Source of the DNA: Cavia porcellus
Taxonomy: Eukaryota > Chordata > Mammalia > Rodentia > Caviidae
DNA length: 64,000 nucleotides
Direction: 5' to 3'
Assembly (NCBI RefSeq): GCF_034190915.1
Contig: NW_026947486.1
Coordinates: 99,677,123 to 99,741,122 of the forward strand
Shown: one piece after another, positions 1 through 13,020 of the stretch
Numbering within the stretch: the stretch's first letter is position 1
How the letters are laid out: each line of letters starts with the position of its first letter
Notes under the pieces: generated by a model
The model's database searches: none
Seen by the model: only the letters and a program-made list of their open reading frames with translations
Told to the model about the DNA's origin: nothing
Program-made: the position numbers and the translations under genes

Positions 1-579
1 ATTCTAACGAACATTTTGCATAGCAATCATGAGATTAGCCCCTTTTTTCTTATTGCTGAAATTGGAGGGTCAAGTGTTCAATTTTTCTGAAAAATAATTT
101 TGTTATTTCCATCTGTGGTTTCATTGAACATGAATTTTATCAGACTGAGACACTTTTATTCTTACCTTGTGGTGGTGGTTTTATCATGAAGCTGTCCTGA
201 GTTTGTTTTCACATTTTCTGCATATTGATATGACAATCAATCATTGATTTTTCAGCATCTCATCCAGCCTGGTCCATTTCCTGCTACTCTTTTGGTTTCT
301 CAAAAGAAGGATGTTATATCATTTGTAATAAACAAACAAGTTACTGAGATTATTTGTCTTTCTTAAATTTATATTCTCTCTTTTGCTAATATTCGGTATT
401 TTCATTACTTTTTTTCAAGTTCATAAGTTCTTCTCTTCACACTAACGTTTACAATCAAATACACTTTTAGTTGATGTATTTCTCTTTTATGAACATTACA
501 TTTGCTTATTACTTTTATTAATTTTCTATTTCTGTATTGAGAATTTCTATTTCATTTTAAAACTACTTATTTTACTTTT

Positions 580-695
580 TGTTTTGTTTTTTTTTTTTTT
601 AGACAAGGCCTCAAACCCATGAGGATTCTCTTGCCTCAGCCTCCTTAGTGCTAGAACTACACTTGTGCACCACCACAATCTCTCAAAGATTTCTC
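580..695 (-). repeat. B1-like (7SL-derived) SINE fragment, antisense
   Basis: A T-run at about 588-600 is followed by a stretch resembling an inverted 7SL-type SINE: a 'caaacccatgaggattctc' segment, then 'cctcagcctcc', then a 'gtgcaccaccac' segment. This order is typical of B1/Alu-like repeats read from the opposite strand, with the T-run as the poly(A) tail. It is diverged and truncated, so the subfamily cannot be named. Confidence 0.6.
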
Positions 696-1994
696 AAAAA
701 TTGTATGACTGTGTCTGAAATTCCCCTGCATATACTTCATCTGACTTGGAAGTTGAAAGCATTTTAAAAGCAAACTAAAGCTCTGTTTTTATTTTATTTA
801 ATAATATTCTTCATCATTTATTGACCTCATTTTACTCCTAGTCACCTTTATTCAGTAAAACAAAGATGTTTCTTCTACTTATAAAGGTTGGTCACAACAT
901 GAGGTTGAATCATAGTCTCTGTCACCTGTTACTTTGTCTCCAGAAAGAGGCCCCTCTGTTCCTCCTCTTTGTTATTACATTTAACAGTTACCAAGAACCG
1001 TTTTTACTGACCTAGAATCATTTTTATGTCGCTGAACATTTAGTGCTTAACCTTATCAAATATATTATTTTTGAAAAATTTATTTAAAAAAGAATAAAAG
1101 CACTGATACAGAATCTCAAAACAAGCTAATAGGAGATTAACAATGGTTAATATGTTGCATACTGTTAGCTTCAAGCAGTTGTTCAGATTCAAGATATAGA
1201 CATGGAAATTTGATCAGTGTCCTTATAGAATATGTTGTATTTGCTCATAATTGTAAATGTTACCTGTCATAACTGTACATCTCAGAATATGAAGATGATC
1301 ATGAGAAATTCCTCTGGCCCATCACATGATTGTTTTTCTAGATGCTGAATTTCCAAATAATTTATAAACTCTCATTCCTTTTGATATTTTTTCTGTCTCA
1401 TGGTGTCTCGCTTTCTGGTTTCTAAATGCAAGTGTAGCTTTGGGTATCTAAACCTCTCTCTGTTTGTCTTTTTTCCAGCTTTCAGTGCCTTTTGGGTCAG
1501 TATGTGCCAGTAGAATACACAAGCATGTTTCTCTAGCACAGTGCTGCCAAATGCTTACTTAAAATAAATGAATGCTTTCTTGTCAAATCATTCATCTGAA
1601 AGGAACATAAACCTCAAATGGTAACCTGTGGATATGTGGAAACGTGTATGAATCCTTTCCCCTCCAATTATAAGGATTTAAATCTTCTAAGTCACATATC
1701 TGTTTTTTAATGCTGTTTTCATTGAGATAGTATTTTCCTCTAATATATTTATGCTGACATTAGCTCACAATTGGCTCAATTTCCAACATAAAAGTTAACA
1801 TAAAAGAATATTACATGATTTCTATACATGCTGACCATAGCAGGCAAGAAAAAACATATTCCATCAGAGATAAATACACACACAACTTTATTTCTCCATA
1901 AAATATAACCAACTTTGTAAAAAAATTAATATGATAATGCAGTTAAGAAAAATAAAATCTTAAATGTGATGTTTCAATTCGTCATAGATCCTTT

Positions 1995-2046
1995 ATGTAG
2001 CATACACAGGGCCCTGGATTAGAACTCCAGAATGGCCAAAAAATGA
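1995..2046 (+). repeat. ID-like (tRNA-derived) SINE 3' fragment
   Basis: A short piece resembles the 3' half of a tRNA-derived SINE: a 'ggccctggattagaactcc' segment corresponding to a degenerate B-box, followed by an A-rich tail. It is only about 50 bases long and lacks the A-box half, so this is a tentative call. Confidence 0.4.
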
Positions 2047-2154
2047 AAACTGGACTAAATATTCTTAATATGTATATACGACTATGAAAATTTGATGTAC
2101 ATTTGAGGTTTCGGTTGCATGGGAAAAGCACATGAAATCCATATAATGCTTTTA

Positions 2155-5100
2155 AAATCTTTTTCTATTTTAAAGAGACTAATACAAAAGAGGACATAAC
2201 AAATCAGATCATAACAGAACTATGAAAGAAATACAGTATTTCACCACAAGACAACCTTAATTAACAATAACTACCATAATGTGTCTTTCTTTGGAATAGT
2301 TGAGCGTAACTTCATATACAATAGTATCAAAGATAAAAAATACTATAAAACCATTCAAAAGAATGGAAGTATTAAAGAGCATTCAGAACCAAATGACAGA
2401 GAACAAACAATGGCTACTACATTATGTCACTTTCTATAGAAAATTTGTTTATACTATCAAACATAATAAAATCCGATAAGATACAATATGGTAGAACCAA
2501 TGGAAACACAAGAACAAAACCAGAATAGGGCTTCAGAGTAAGATATTAAATCATCACTGGCTATTATAATGTCTTGTTTTCTTTAAAACAGATTTTCATA
2601 CTATCACAGATAATAAAATCAAACCAGGATAAAATCATTCCAACTAATAAATGCAAACATTATAATGCTTTAAAGCAATGTAATAGCGAATCATGATTAT
2701 CATAAACTCTTATGTACTCTTATCATTTCTTACACTAGGGAGACTATTCAGTATTTATACATGTGAGTTTGATTTATTTCACTAATGAGTATGGTCAAGT
2801 TGTGTCCATTTATTTACAAATATCTCAATGTGATTATTCTTTACAGCTGAGTAGTACTCTATTGTATAAAAATACTATAGTTTTTTATCCATTTCTCAGT
2901 TATGGACACTTAGGTTGTTTCCAAGATCAGGCTATTACAACCTGTGGTGCTATAAATATGGGTGCACATATATCACAGTGGTATGATGTTTTCAGTTCTT
3001 CTGGGAGTGTGCCTAGAAGTGGAATAGGTGGGACAAACGGAACTTCCAATCCCAGGTTTTTGAGGAATCTCCAGACTGATCTCCACGGTGGTTGCATCAA
3101 TCTACACTCCCACCAACAGTGCAAGAGAGTTCCTTTTTCCCTACAGCCTCTCCAGAATTTGTTGTTGGTAACTATCTTGATCCTGGCCATTCTTTCAGGA
3201 GTGAGATGGAATCTCAGTGTGGTTTTAATTTGCAATTTTCTAATGACCAATTATGATGAATATTTTTTCATGAATTTATTTGCCATTTATATTCCTACAT
3301 CTTAGAAGTGTGTATTCATTTCAGATGACCTTGTTTGGACTAGATCTTTGAATTTTGGAGGTCCGATTATTTTTCATTCTTTCTATGTTTTAGACAGAAG
3401 TCCTTTGTCTGAGAGACATTTCACTAAGACATTTTCCCAGTTTGTTGGTTTTCTTTTCACAATGCTGGAGATTTCTTTTGACATGCAGAAACTTTATACA
3501 AAGAGGTGATCCCAGTTATTGATTCTGGGAAGTATTTCCCATGGGGTTTAATTCCTGTTCATGAATTCTTATGTACCCCTATGTCTTCAAGAATTTTACC
3601 TAATTTGTCTCTCAACATATTCAGTGTTTCTGTTTTAATATTCATATCTTTGATCCATTTAGATTTTAGTTTAGTACATGGTGATAGGCATGGGTCTAGT
3701 TTTAGTTTTCGGCATACGGACAGCCAGTTTTTCCAGCACCGTTTGTTAAACAGACTGTCATTCTTCCAGTGAATATGTTTGGCCCCTATATCAAAGATAA
3801 AGTGGTTGAGTGTGTTTGTAGTTGTGGTTGTATCTTCTACTCTATCCCATTGATCTTCAGATTTGTTTTAATTCCAGTACCATGTTGATTTTATTACAGT
3901 AGCTTTGTACTATAACTATAACTTCAAGTCAGGTAGTGTGATGCCACCTGCCTTGCTTTTGCTGTTTAGAAATGCTTTTGCTATTCTAGGTCTCTTCTGG
4001 TTCCAGATGAATTTTAGGAGTGATTTCTCTAGATCTATGAGGTATGTTGATGGCATTTTTATTGGGGCTGCATTGAATCTGTGTAACAGTTTTGGCAGAA
4101 CAGCCATTTTCACAATATTTATTCTTCCTATTCATGAAGGAGGGATAGCTTTCTGTTTTCTGAGATCATCTTCAATTTTTTCAGGGTATTATAATTTTCC
4201 CTGTTCAAACCTTTTACTTCTTTTATATGATTAATTCCTAAGTATTTCATTTCATTGGATGCTAGTGTGAAGGGTGTGGCTTCTCTTATTTTTCGGTCAT
4301 TTTGTTGTTAGTGTATAGAAATGGTATTGCTTTTTGAGTATTGATTTTGTATCCAGCTACATTGCTGAACTGATTTATTATATCTAGGAGTCTTTCAATA
4401 GAGTTTGGGTGGTCTTCTATGAAGAGTATCATATCGTCTGCAAATAATTATATTTTAACTGTCTCTTTTCCTATATCTTTACCCATTTTATTTCTCTCTC
4501 TTGTCTAATTGCTCTGGCTAACATTTCCAGCACTATGTTAAATAGGAGCTGTGATAAGGGATATCCTTGTCTTGTGCCTGATTTTGAGGTAAAGGCCTTC
4601 AGTTTTTGGCCATTTAATGTGATGCAGGCTGTTAGTTTGTCATAGATGGCCTTTAGCATATTGAGGTAAAGACCATCTGTTCCAATTTTCTGTCAGTTTC
4701 TTATCATTAATTAATGTCAGACTTTATTAATTTTTTTCTGCATCTATAGAAATGATGATGTGATTCTTACTTTTGGATTTATTGATGTGTTGGATTACAT
4801 TTATTCAGTTAAACATGTTGAAGCATCCCTGCATGCCTGGGATGAATCCCAGTTAGTCGTGGTGTAAAATCTTCCTGATGATTTGATGCATGCTGTTTGC
4901 CAATATTTTATTGAGGAATTTTGCATCTATGTTCATTAGGGAGGTTGGCCTGTAGTTCTCTTTTTTATTCAGGTCTGTCTCAGGTTTTGGTACTAGTGTT
5001 ATATTTGCTTCCAGGAAATTCTTAGGAAGAATTGTTTCCCTTTTGATTTCACTGAAGGATTTGAGGTGTGTCGGCATTAAGTCTTCTTTGTATTTCTTGC

Positions 5101-8100
5101 AGAATTGCACTGTGAATCCTTCGGGCCTGGGCTCTTCTTTGTAGGTAAGGACTTAATTACATTTTCAATTTCATTAATATAGATCAGTTAATTCAGCAGT
5201 TTTACATCTTCTTGACCCAGCTTTGCTGCTTCACTTGCTTCTAGGAATCTGTCCATTTCTTCTGTGTTATAGAACCGATGAGAGTAGAGGTTTTCAAAAT
5301 AGGTGTTGATGATCTTCTGTATTTCCACAGAGTCTGTAGAGATTTCACCTTTTTCACCCTTATTGCATGAATTTGAGCTTTGTCTTTCCTTTTTTTATTA
5401 AGGTTGGCTAGGGTACTGTTAATTTTACTTATTCTTTCAAAAAACCAATTCTTTGATTCATCGGTTCTTTGGATTGTTTTCTTAGTCTCTATTGCATTAC
5501 TGCTCTGATTTTCATAATTTCCTCCCTTTTTTTCACTTTGGGCTTGATTTGCTCTTTTTTTTTCTAGATGTTTGATATGTAGCATCAGGTTGTTTATTCG
5601 TATTCATTCTGTTTTCCTGATGTGGAAACTCAGTGCAATAAATTTTCCTCTGAGGACTGTTTTCATTGCATGCCACAGATTCCAGTAAGTTGTGTCTGTA
5701 TTTTCATTTGCTTGTATGTATTTTTTAATTTCTTCTTTAATTTCCATTGTGACCCATTGATTGTTCAAGAGTATATTATTTCCATGTGTTTGTGGGATTT
5801 TTGCAGTACCTCTTATCAGTAAATTCTAGTATCATGTTTCTATGATTCCACAATATGCATGGGATAATTTCAGTTGTTTTGCATTTATTTATACATGTTC
5901 TGTGGGCTAGCATATGGTCTACTTTAAGGAATGTGCCATGTACTGCTGAGAAGAATGTATATTCTGATGTTGTTGGTTGGAACACTCTGTGTATGTCTAT
6001 CAAGTCTATTTGTTCACAGGTGTGATTCAGTTGTGTTATTTCTTTTATGATTTTCTGTCTGGCTGATCTTTCCCTTGGGGTCAATGGTATGTTAAGTTGT
6101 AATTGTGTTATTGCTAATTTGATTTTTCATTTCTATTAATACTTGCTTTTATAGCAAGGTGATCTGGAATTTTGTGAATCAATATTTAAGATTATTTTCT
6201 CTTCCTCTTGAAGTTTTCCCCTAACCAGTATGTAGTAACCCTCTTTATCTCTTAGGATCATTCTTGGTTTGAAGTTCACATTGTCTGCAAACCGAATAGC
6301 TAGCCCTGGTGGTTTTTTGTTTTTTGTTTTTTTTTTTTTTTTTTCGGTTCGTGTTACATGAAGTTTTGTTTTCCATCCTTTGTCTTTCAGTCTTTGAGTT
6401 TACTTTTGCATTATAAGGGTTCCTTGTAGAAAGCATATGGTTGGATATTGTTTCTTGATCCAATCTTCCAGTCTGTTTCTTATAATTGGTAAATTGAGAC
6501 CATTCACATCAATGGTTATAACTGTTAAATATTGGTTTATTGTTGACATGTTATTTTTCTGCTGTTGCATGTTTATCTTTGCATTTTGTTTAATTGTCTG
6601 CCTTGCTTAGTGTTTTTTTTTTCCTATGTTTATCTAAACTGGCTTCCAGTATTCTTTACAGGGTTGGCTTAATGATCATGAAGTTCTTCAGGTGTTCTTT
6701 GTCAAGGAAGTATATTATTTCTCCATTCATTTCGAGGGACAGTTTTGCAGGGTACATCAGTCCAGGTTGGAAATCATTTACCATTAGGATCTAAAAGACC
6801 TCGCTCCATGTTCTTCTTGACTTCATTTTTTGTGTTGAGAAGTGTGCTGTGATTCTGATAGGTTTTCCTTTATAGGTGATGTGTCTTTTCTCTCTAACAC
6901 CTTTTACTATTGTGTTCTTATGTTGGATTTCTGGGATGGTAATTATTATATGTTTAAGTGTTTTTTTTTTATTTTGGTTTTGTATATTTGGGGTTCTATA
7001 TGCTGCACTAATCTATATGTCAGTTTCCATTCTCATGTTTGGGGAATGTTCAGCTTTGACTTCTGTAAATAGCCTATTGATATCATTTGTGCTATCCCCT
7101 TCCTTTGCATTTATTCCTATCAATTTTATGTTGTTTTTCTTTGCATCATCTTTCAGCTGTTGAACTATTTCCTGATTTCTTGTTATTTTTAAAAGATCTT
7201 TCTTTTCCTGTTCACTAGCTGCAGTGATGTCTTCGAGGTCTGAAACGCTATCTTCACTCTCCTTGAGATGGTTTTGACAGCTTTCATGGAATTTTTGATT
7301 TCCTGTGTATCTCTTTGAATCTGTTTCATGTATTCTGTTTGTTTCTTATATTGTTCATCCGGGAATTCTTCCTTTTTGTTTTATTCTTCTAGTTTTTTAA
7401 CTGTGATTGTTTTTGGTTTGTTCAGCATCTCCTTCATTACTTTTATCATTTCTTCTTTTACCTGGGACATTATTTCTAGTTTGAATTTCTTTAAATCTTC
7501 CCAGAGTTGCTCTTTATTTCAGTTGCTATTATTTCAGGTATTTCAGATGTATAGTATATATTTTCTTCTATGTTCATGGCTCCTTGTCTTTCTTGGGATG
7601 TGCTGGAGATTTGTGATTGCATTTTGGTCTTTAGTCTTTCTGTGTTTCAAGTGTTCACATCTAGGCGACATGTCTGAACCTTGCCAAACTCATCCACAAG
7701 CCATTTCCAAAGCCTCTCAAAAACATGGTCAGGTATAGTCACAGCAAATGACCCCAATCCTAGGTACCAAATTCTGTCTTAGTTACTTTATGCTCGTTGC
7801 TGAGACAAATACCTGATTCCCAAAGTTGGGAAAGGACAAGTTTATTTCTTACAGTTTTTGGAGGTTTCACTCCACATCTAGTTGGCTCCCAGATAGGTGG
7901 CCATGGCTGGGCTGCAGTTCATGGTGGCTGCAAACAGCAAAACAGGAACCAGCAAAGAGCAAGACACACCTTCTGCCTGCCATTACATCACATCCTGGCT
8001 CCACCCCTATGTGGGGGGAGCAATGACACCATCAATCCAAGCACTAGATAATGAATCAATCACAAACGCACCATGCAAACTCATGAGGCCTGGGGGACAC

Positions 8101-8265
8101 AGACATAAACCATGACATCTACTGTGGCTGGAAGTTGAGCTGGTCCTTGAGCACTGGGAGTCATGATCTTAAACTCTCCCGAGGCTCAGGATGGTGAGCA
8201 GGAACTCACTCCTGGCAGTAACCCAGTTCCCGCTTCTGGCAGCACAGTTCCCCGGATTGAAAAAA
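2155..8265 (-). mobile_element. LINE-1 (L1-1), antisense, degraded; interrupted by an LTR near its 5' end
   Basis: An old LINE-1 lies on the minus strand. From low to high coordinate it reads 3' UTR (about 2155-2750), ORF2 C-terminal region (about 2760-3500), reverse-transcriptase region (about 3900-5200), endonuclease region (about 5750-6470), ORF1 (about 6600-7640) and 5' UTR. Frames are broken many times; the longest fragments (for example 2927-3250, 5241-5585 and 5776-6084, minus strand) match successive parts of ORF2 in L1-3. The 5' UTR appears split: a part ends near 7690, a MaLR-like LTR follows, and a second part (about 8120-8262) resembles the 5' UTR of L1-2 around 39.85-39.95 kb. 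No target-site duplication was identified. It cannot be mobile on its own. Confidence 0.85.
7690..8115 (+). mobile_element. Solo LTR, MaLR/MST-like
   Basis: The stretch follows the pattern of mammalian MaLR (MST/THE1-type) LTRs: an early 'cttagttactttatgctc' segment, 'gagacaaatacctga', a 'gtttatttcttacagtt' segment, a central region rich in 'catggtggctg' and 'cagcaaa' motifs, and an end with 'tgggggacacagac'. Family assignment is by recollection of family pattern, not alignment. It sits between two apparent parts of the L1-1 5' UTR, so it probably inserted into that element. No internal retroviral sequence accompanies it. Confidence 0.45.
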
Positions 8266-8509
8266 GGGCACCATAACTATTCTTGGAATGCATGAATTTT
8301 CTTTATACATGTGGAAATGGATTTTCTTGTGAGGCACTTGTAGTTTTAGTTTCCTGTGAGTATTTTTTAATTGCTGTTGATAGGCAAGATAGGACCTTAA
8401 GCTACTGGCATTTCTTTGCCTAGGAGGTGCATTTGCTGATAATGTCTTGGATTTGGTAAAAGATTTGTGTTCTTTGAATAAAACTTTTTTTGCTGTCAAC
8501 AATCCTATA

Positions 8510-9204
8510 TCAGCCTTTGATTTTTTATTAAGACATATCTTCAATACACAATGATTGCATTCATTTTGGTGGGTATCTACATGCATATAGCACATTCTCA
8601 TGCTTTTACTTGCTCTCTCATCTCCACCCTTCTCTTTTTACAATCTCTAATCCCATTTTCATTTGCATAAGTCTTACCTCTCTGTTTCCTATTTTATATC
8701 TTTTATTTTGCTCTTTGAATTATTTGGATTGTGGTTTTCTCATGTCAGAAGAGTTATTTGGTATTTAAATTCATGTGCCTAATTTATTTCCTTCAAAATT
8801 ATATACCCAAGGTGCATCACTTTTCCCACAAATCATGCAAATTTATTTTTAGTTATGGTAGAGTAGTAACACACTGTTTATAAATATCATATCATAGCTA
8901 TCCATTCATCTGTTAAGTGATACTTAGGCCACGTCCAAGATTTATGATATTTGCTGCTAGAGAACTTCATTATACATATATGATTAGTATGCTGTGGTGT
9001 GATGTTTTAACTGTTTGGGGAAGATGCCCACATGGGGAATACCTGGACCATTTGGAATTTCTAGTTTTAGCATTTTGCCAAATGTCAGTGCTGATATACT
9101 TAGTGGTTGTACTAGGCTGAATTGCTATAGAAAACTTAGCAGTGCTTCTTTTTCCTCTATGATGTTTATATAATTGTTTGATTTCTTTCTTTCTTTCTTT
9201 CTTC

Positions 9205-9254
<50 letters not shown>

Positions 9255-9590
9255 AATTTTTCACCCTTTGGCCAGGCAGGCGCTTATGGTGGTGAACTAA
9301 ATCCCCATCGCCCATTCTTTGATTTCTTGATCATGAAAATTCTTTCTGCAGTATGAAGATTCACTGTTATTTTAGTTTACAACTGTCTGCTGAGCAGGAA
9401 AGTTGAACATTTTCCCCATTATTTATTGTCCATTAGAACGTCTTTTGAGAAGTGTCTGTTCAATTAAGTGGCTTATTTTTTTTTATTAAGTCTTCTATTT
9501 TGGGGTTCTAAATTTTTGATTTCTTTATATATTGTAAATTATTGTCCTGTATAAGTCTGCTATGAAGCACAAATGTCTTTCGCTGCTCTT
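8510..9590 (-). mobile_element. Old LINE-1 3' fragment (antisense), copy 1
   Basis: Diverged antisense L1 3' sequence, recognised by the inverted end of ORF2: a 'ctatccattcatctgttaag' segment near 8898, an 'aatacctggaccatttgg' segment near 9039, and 'cttttgagaagtgtctgtt' near 9441. It is much more decayed than L1-1 to L1-4. It is shared with copy 2 (about 32.32-33.29 kb), so it predates the segmental duplication. It is interrupted by an ID-like SINE at 9188-9317. Confidence 0.75.
9188..9317 (-). repeat. ID-like SINE with expanded (TTTC)n tail, 11-bp target-site duplication
   Basis: Read on the plus strand, a TTTC simple repeat (9184 to about 9254) precedes an inverted tRNA-like body with 'caggcaggcgcttatgg' and 'gtgaactaaatccccatc', matching the better-preserved SINE at 27.6 kb. 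The tail is therefore (GAAA)n in element orientation. It is flanked by 'tttgatttctt' at 9177-9187 and 9318-9328. Copy 2 of the duplicated segment has the uninterrupted sequence near 32990-33010, so the insertion postdates the duplication. Confidence 0.75.
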
Positions 9591-10689
9591 GGGCTACGTA
9601 TGTTCACCCAGCTTTCTATCTTTTTGATGAGAAGAGTGAATAATTGGTCCCACATGTACAGGTTCAGGACTGATACACTTGAACACATCTTTGTTTCCAT
9701 CCACTGACTGCAAAGATTCCACAATGGAGTGATGGCTTTCTGAGGCCCAACTACTTGCATCTACTTAAGTGCCTAAAGCCCAAATTGGAGACCTCATAGT
9801 CATGCCATCCTTATTTGAATTCAGGATCCTGGTCCATCATGGCAGATTTTTACCAATCTAGAGGTTGAAGTTTCATAATTTGCTTTGTGCTGTGGTAAAA
9901 TCACCAAAATTTGGTTGGGCAAGTAGCCAAATTTGAGAAAGTACATAAAAGTATGAGAATGGAATTGCATCAGTGACAAGATGTAGAACTCACTGCCTCT
10001 AAAACTGGAGAATCTGCTGCAAGGTAAGGAAAATGTTTCACAAAAATACCCATCCACATCCATCTCCATCTTCAGCTCACCAAATGTACCAAGAATGTCA
10101 AGTCCATCCACAGACTCTATGTACCAGGACTATCTACAAATCCTCTGTACTAGGATAGTCCAGAAACTTTGCCTTGTGCCTCCTGTGATACCAAGTTGAA
10201 ATTAACAAAAATTGAAATCTCTTTTCTTGGGCACATCTCAGCATTTAAGACCCTCATGCAGAGAAAGATGTAGGATTGAAAAGCACTGTTCTAGCATTCT
10301 ATGGACACCAGGACAGTAACATCCTACTCTAAAGAAGACTCCTGCAGGTGACACGGAACGACCCTTCCAGAGATCATGGAAGTGTTTCTGAACTAGGAAA
10401 GGTGGATAAGAAACGGAAGAGGAAAACTTACACTAGCACTGAGTTGCTCAGAATATCCACCTGATTTTGAGTCTCCCTTCAAAGCTCCAAAATATCAAGA
10501 CATCTCCTGGATCCTTACTCTGCACGGACAGGCGTAATTCATCTTTCATTCTGCACTGAATATGTGTCATTCTACTACTAAACACATGTGGGTTTCTGGA
10601 AATGCCTTCTGTCTCAGCATCTCAAGTGACTTTCTTATGGGACAATAGACAGCAAAGGACAGGGCGTAAGGTGTGTACTGTCATTCCTC

Positions 10690-10905
10690 GTGAATGGCAC
10701 TTACTGACTTCATGCCACATGCTAGACACTGCTCTAAGAATGCTGCATATGTTTGTTCAGTTAGCATTTTCTCAACATTAGCAGTTAAATATTGCTATCA
10801 CAGTCTGAAAGAAAATAAGGGAATATGTTGAAAGATTAGAGATTTAAATTAATTTTCCAAGGTCAAACGATAATAGCCAGCAGAAAATATTCACAAAGCA
10901 TAAAT
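10690..10905 (-). repeat. MIR SINE, antisense (copy 1)
   Basis: The segment follows the inverted MIR pattern: 'cacttactgacttcatgcca', 'gctagacactgctctaagaa', an 'attttctcaacattag' stretch in place of the conserved 'ctcacaacaacc' part, and 'ttttccaaggtcaaacg' near the end. The same element occurs in copy 2 at about 41405-41600, so it was present before duplication, as expected of this ancient family. Confidence 0.7.
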
Positions 10906-10974
10906 TTCTAGCTCTTGTATTTAAAAAGTAAAAAATACAAAAACAGAAGACCAATAAACAAAACTCCAAATAGC

Positions 10975-11112
10975 CAGGCATGGTTGATCATACTTGTGAT
11001 CTTAACACTTCAAAGGCTGAGTCAAAAGGATCATTGTAGTTTCTAAAACAATCTAAGCCACATACTGAGTTCAAGACCACCCTCAAATAGCAAAATTCTT
11101 TCTCAGAACAAA
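10975..11112 (+). repeat. B1-like SINE, sense (copy 1)
   Basis: Starts with 'agccaggcatggttgatcat', a diverged 7SL-type A-box region, continues with 'gagttcaagaccaccctca' and ends in an A-rich tail near 11100. A corresponding, more eroded element is in copy 2 at about 41.66-41.83 kb. Confidence 0.65.
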
Positions 11113-12814
11113 AAACAAAAGCTAACCACAAAGAGAAAAAACAGTATCAAAATATTCTTAGTACTATTGAAGATCTAACAGGCAATCACATAAATACCCA
11201 CTGAGTTCTCAGAACCCCTATCAGTAAGCATGTCATGTCTTGTTTGTCTGCTGAGAAATCTCCTGTCCCTGTCTTTTTCCCTGAGGTAAAGAATGAAGAA
11301 TCGGTATTCATCATGCTCTTGCCATCCAGTCCTCACAAAATGACTCTGTGCCCATATCAACTTTATCAAGTGGGAACTTGAACTTAAGACTGAGCTGTGT
11401 GTCATAACCCAGTAAACTGTGACAATGATGCCAGTGTTTCTGTCAGTAATATATCATTAGTCATGGATTCCTGGTCACAAAATATTCTCTGTGGATGCAA
11501 TTCCATGGGAAGTGATAAGCTGGCACTATAGCTGGGACAAAGAAAGAGCTCAAATATTTAATTGCTGGTCAGAACTCATGCCCAGGAAGTTTCCATTTTC
11601 CTGAACCTTGACAGCTACTGAGGGCTGAAGGTCATTGAAGAACTCTAAAGCTTTGCTGTGTATCTACCCTTTCATGTATTCCATTCTCTATACCATGTGA
11701 CCCTTCTGTGGCAAGTACTTGAGAAACGCTAGGACAGTGAATGTATGCCTCAGCACACTGTTTGCATTAGTGAAATCTCTAAAAGTTTTGCAATCATGCC
11801 AAGAGAATTCCTTCCGGGGTCCCTTCCACATGCAGCTCCACTCATCCACAGCATCAGTGCTTTCTCCCCAACTACTCTCCTGGAATGATCACACCGTTAT
11901 AAAGGAGTTAGGAAAATGGCCATGTGTGAGTGTGTGTATGTGTGCATGTGTGTGCGCATTTGTGTCTGTATTTGTGAAAGCCACATGGGTATGTCCATGG
12001 TGACATATCCCTACAATATCCAATATTTGTTTTCTAGTGGGTCGTGGTGTCAGGGGGAGAGCCACGTGCCTCTTAGACTGGAGGTAGTGATATCCACTTG
12101 CACTCCATCAGAAATGGAGCCAGGAAGTTAAATCAAAGCTGAATTTTATGGAGGATAATTGGCCTTTTGAAAAGAGAAACAGGAGAGGGGTGCAAATAAG
12201 TGGTAGAAAACTTACCTAGTAGGTTAAAAATAGATAACAGAAGAATGAAGCAGTAGACAGGTACTGACTGAGGTTACAGTTCAGCCAGAGAAGTGAAAAG
12301 TAGCAACAGACTATCACTATTACAGCCTTCAGGGAGTCTTGTCTGCCATGCGTGAGGTAAGTAAGCTAAGATTTCATCCTCTCATAGATTCAGATGCGGG
12401 GAGGCCTTGTAATTTCCAAAGACTGTGTTTTAAAAGAATGGATGTCGGGTTCTTCAGAACGCAGTCAGTCTAGTAAGCTTTCTTGTCAGTCCTTTCAGAA
12501 AGGGCAGTTAGAAGCTTAATCCTCTGGCACTGGCTGGAGCAAAGAATAAGTTCTAACAGCCTTAGATATAATCTTACTCTGATGAATTTTGTTATTCAAA
12601 GACCGAGTTGGATAGAGTCATTTGTGTTGAAAGTTTATACATTTTTGTAGGTCAGCATTAAATCTTGGCTGAGCAGAGTCTGCGTGAAGTTCTGTGAAAG
12701 GCAGAATCTTGTCAGCTGAATCTGTGGGTCCCTCAGCCCTAAGACCAGGTTTTTCCCTGTTGTGCACTGTGTGCTATTGCTTTTGCTTTCCTCCTGGAGA
12801 CAGTGTTGCTGTAA

Positions 12815-13020
12815 TAACAGTGTCAGCTCTGGGATTTAGAGCATGGTGGGTTTTAAATCCTGTCTCTGCAGTGTAGTAGCTCTGTGCCTCTGGACAACTT
12901 ACTATTTACACCTGGATATCACCTCACCTCTCTAAAAGACAAAGGTCATATATACATCTAAGGTTTCATTAAGGACTGAAAATCCAGCAGAGTGCATGGT
13001 GAACACACGGTTGAGGTACA
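12815..13020 (+). repeat. MIR SINE, sense
   Basis: The order 'agagcatggtgggttttaaa', 'tcctgtctctgcag', 'tagctctgtgcctctggaca', 'acttactattt' and 'ggtttcattaaggactgaaa' follows the MIR consensus: the B-box-like part, the 'tgtgacctt' part, the 'cttaacctc' part and the 'agg.ttaaatga' tail. It lies in a block missing from copy 2. Because MIR elements are far older than this duplication, their absence there points to a deletion in copy 2. Confidence 0.6.

Larger units (their letters stand above)
1..2154. other. Gene-free AT-rich flank
   Basis: No coding sequence is recognisable here. The stretch is AT-rich, with short open frames only. It contains two SINE scraps, listed separately, and otherwise nothing I can assign. 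It ends where the antisense 3' untranslated region of L1-1 begins at about 2155, recognised by its match to the same region of L1-4 at about 58.44 kb. Confidence 0.6.
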
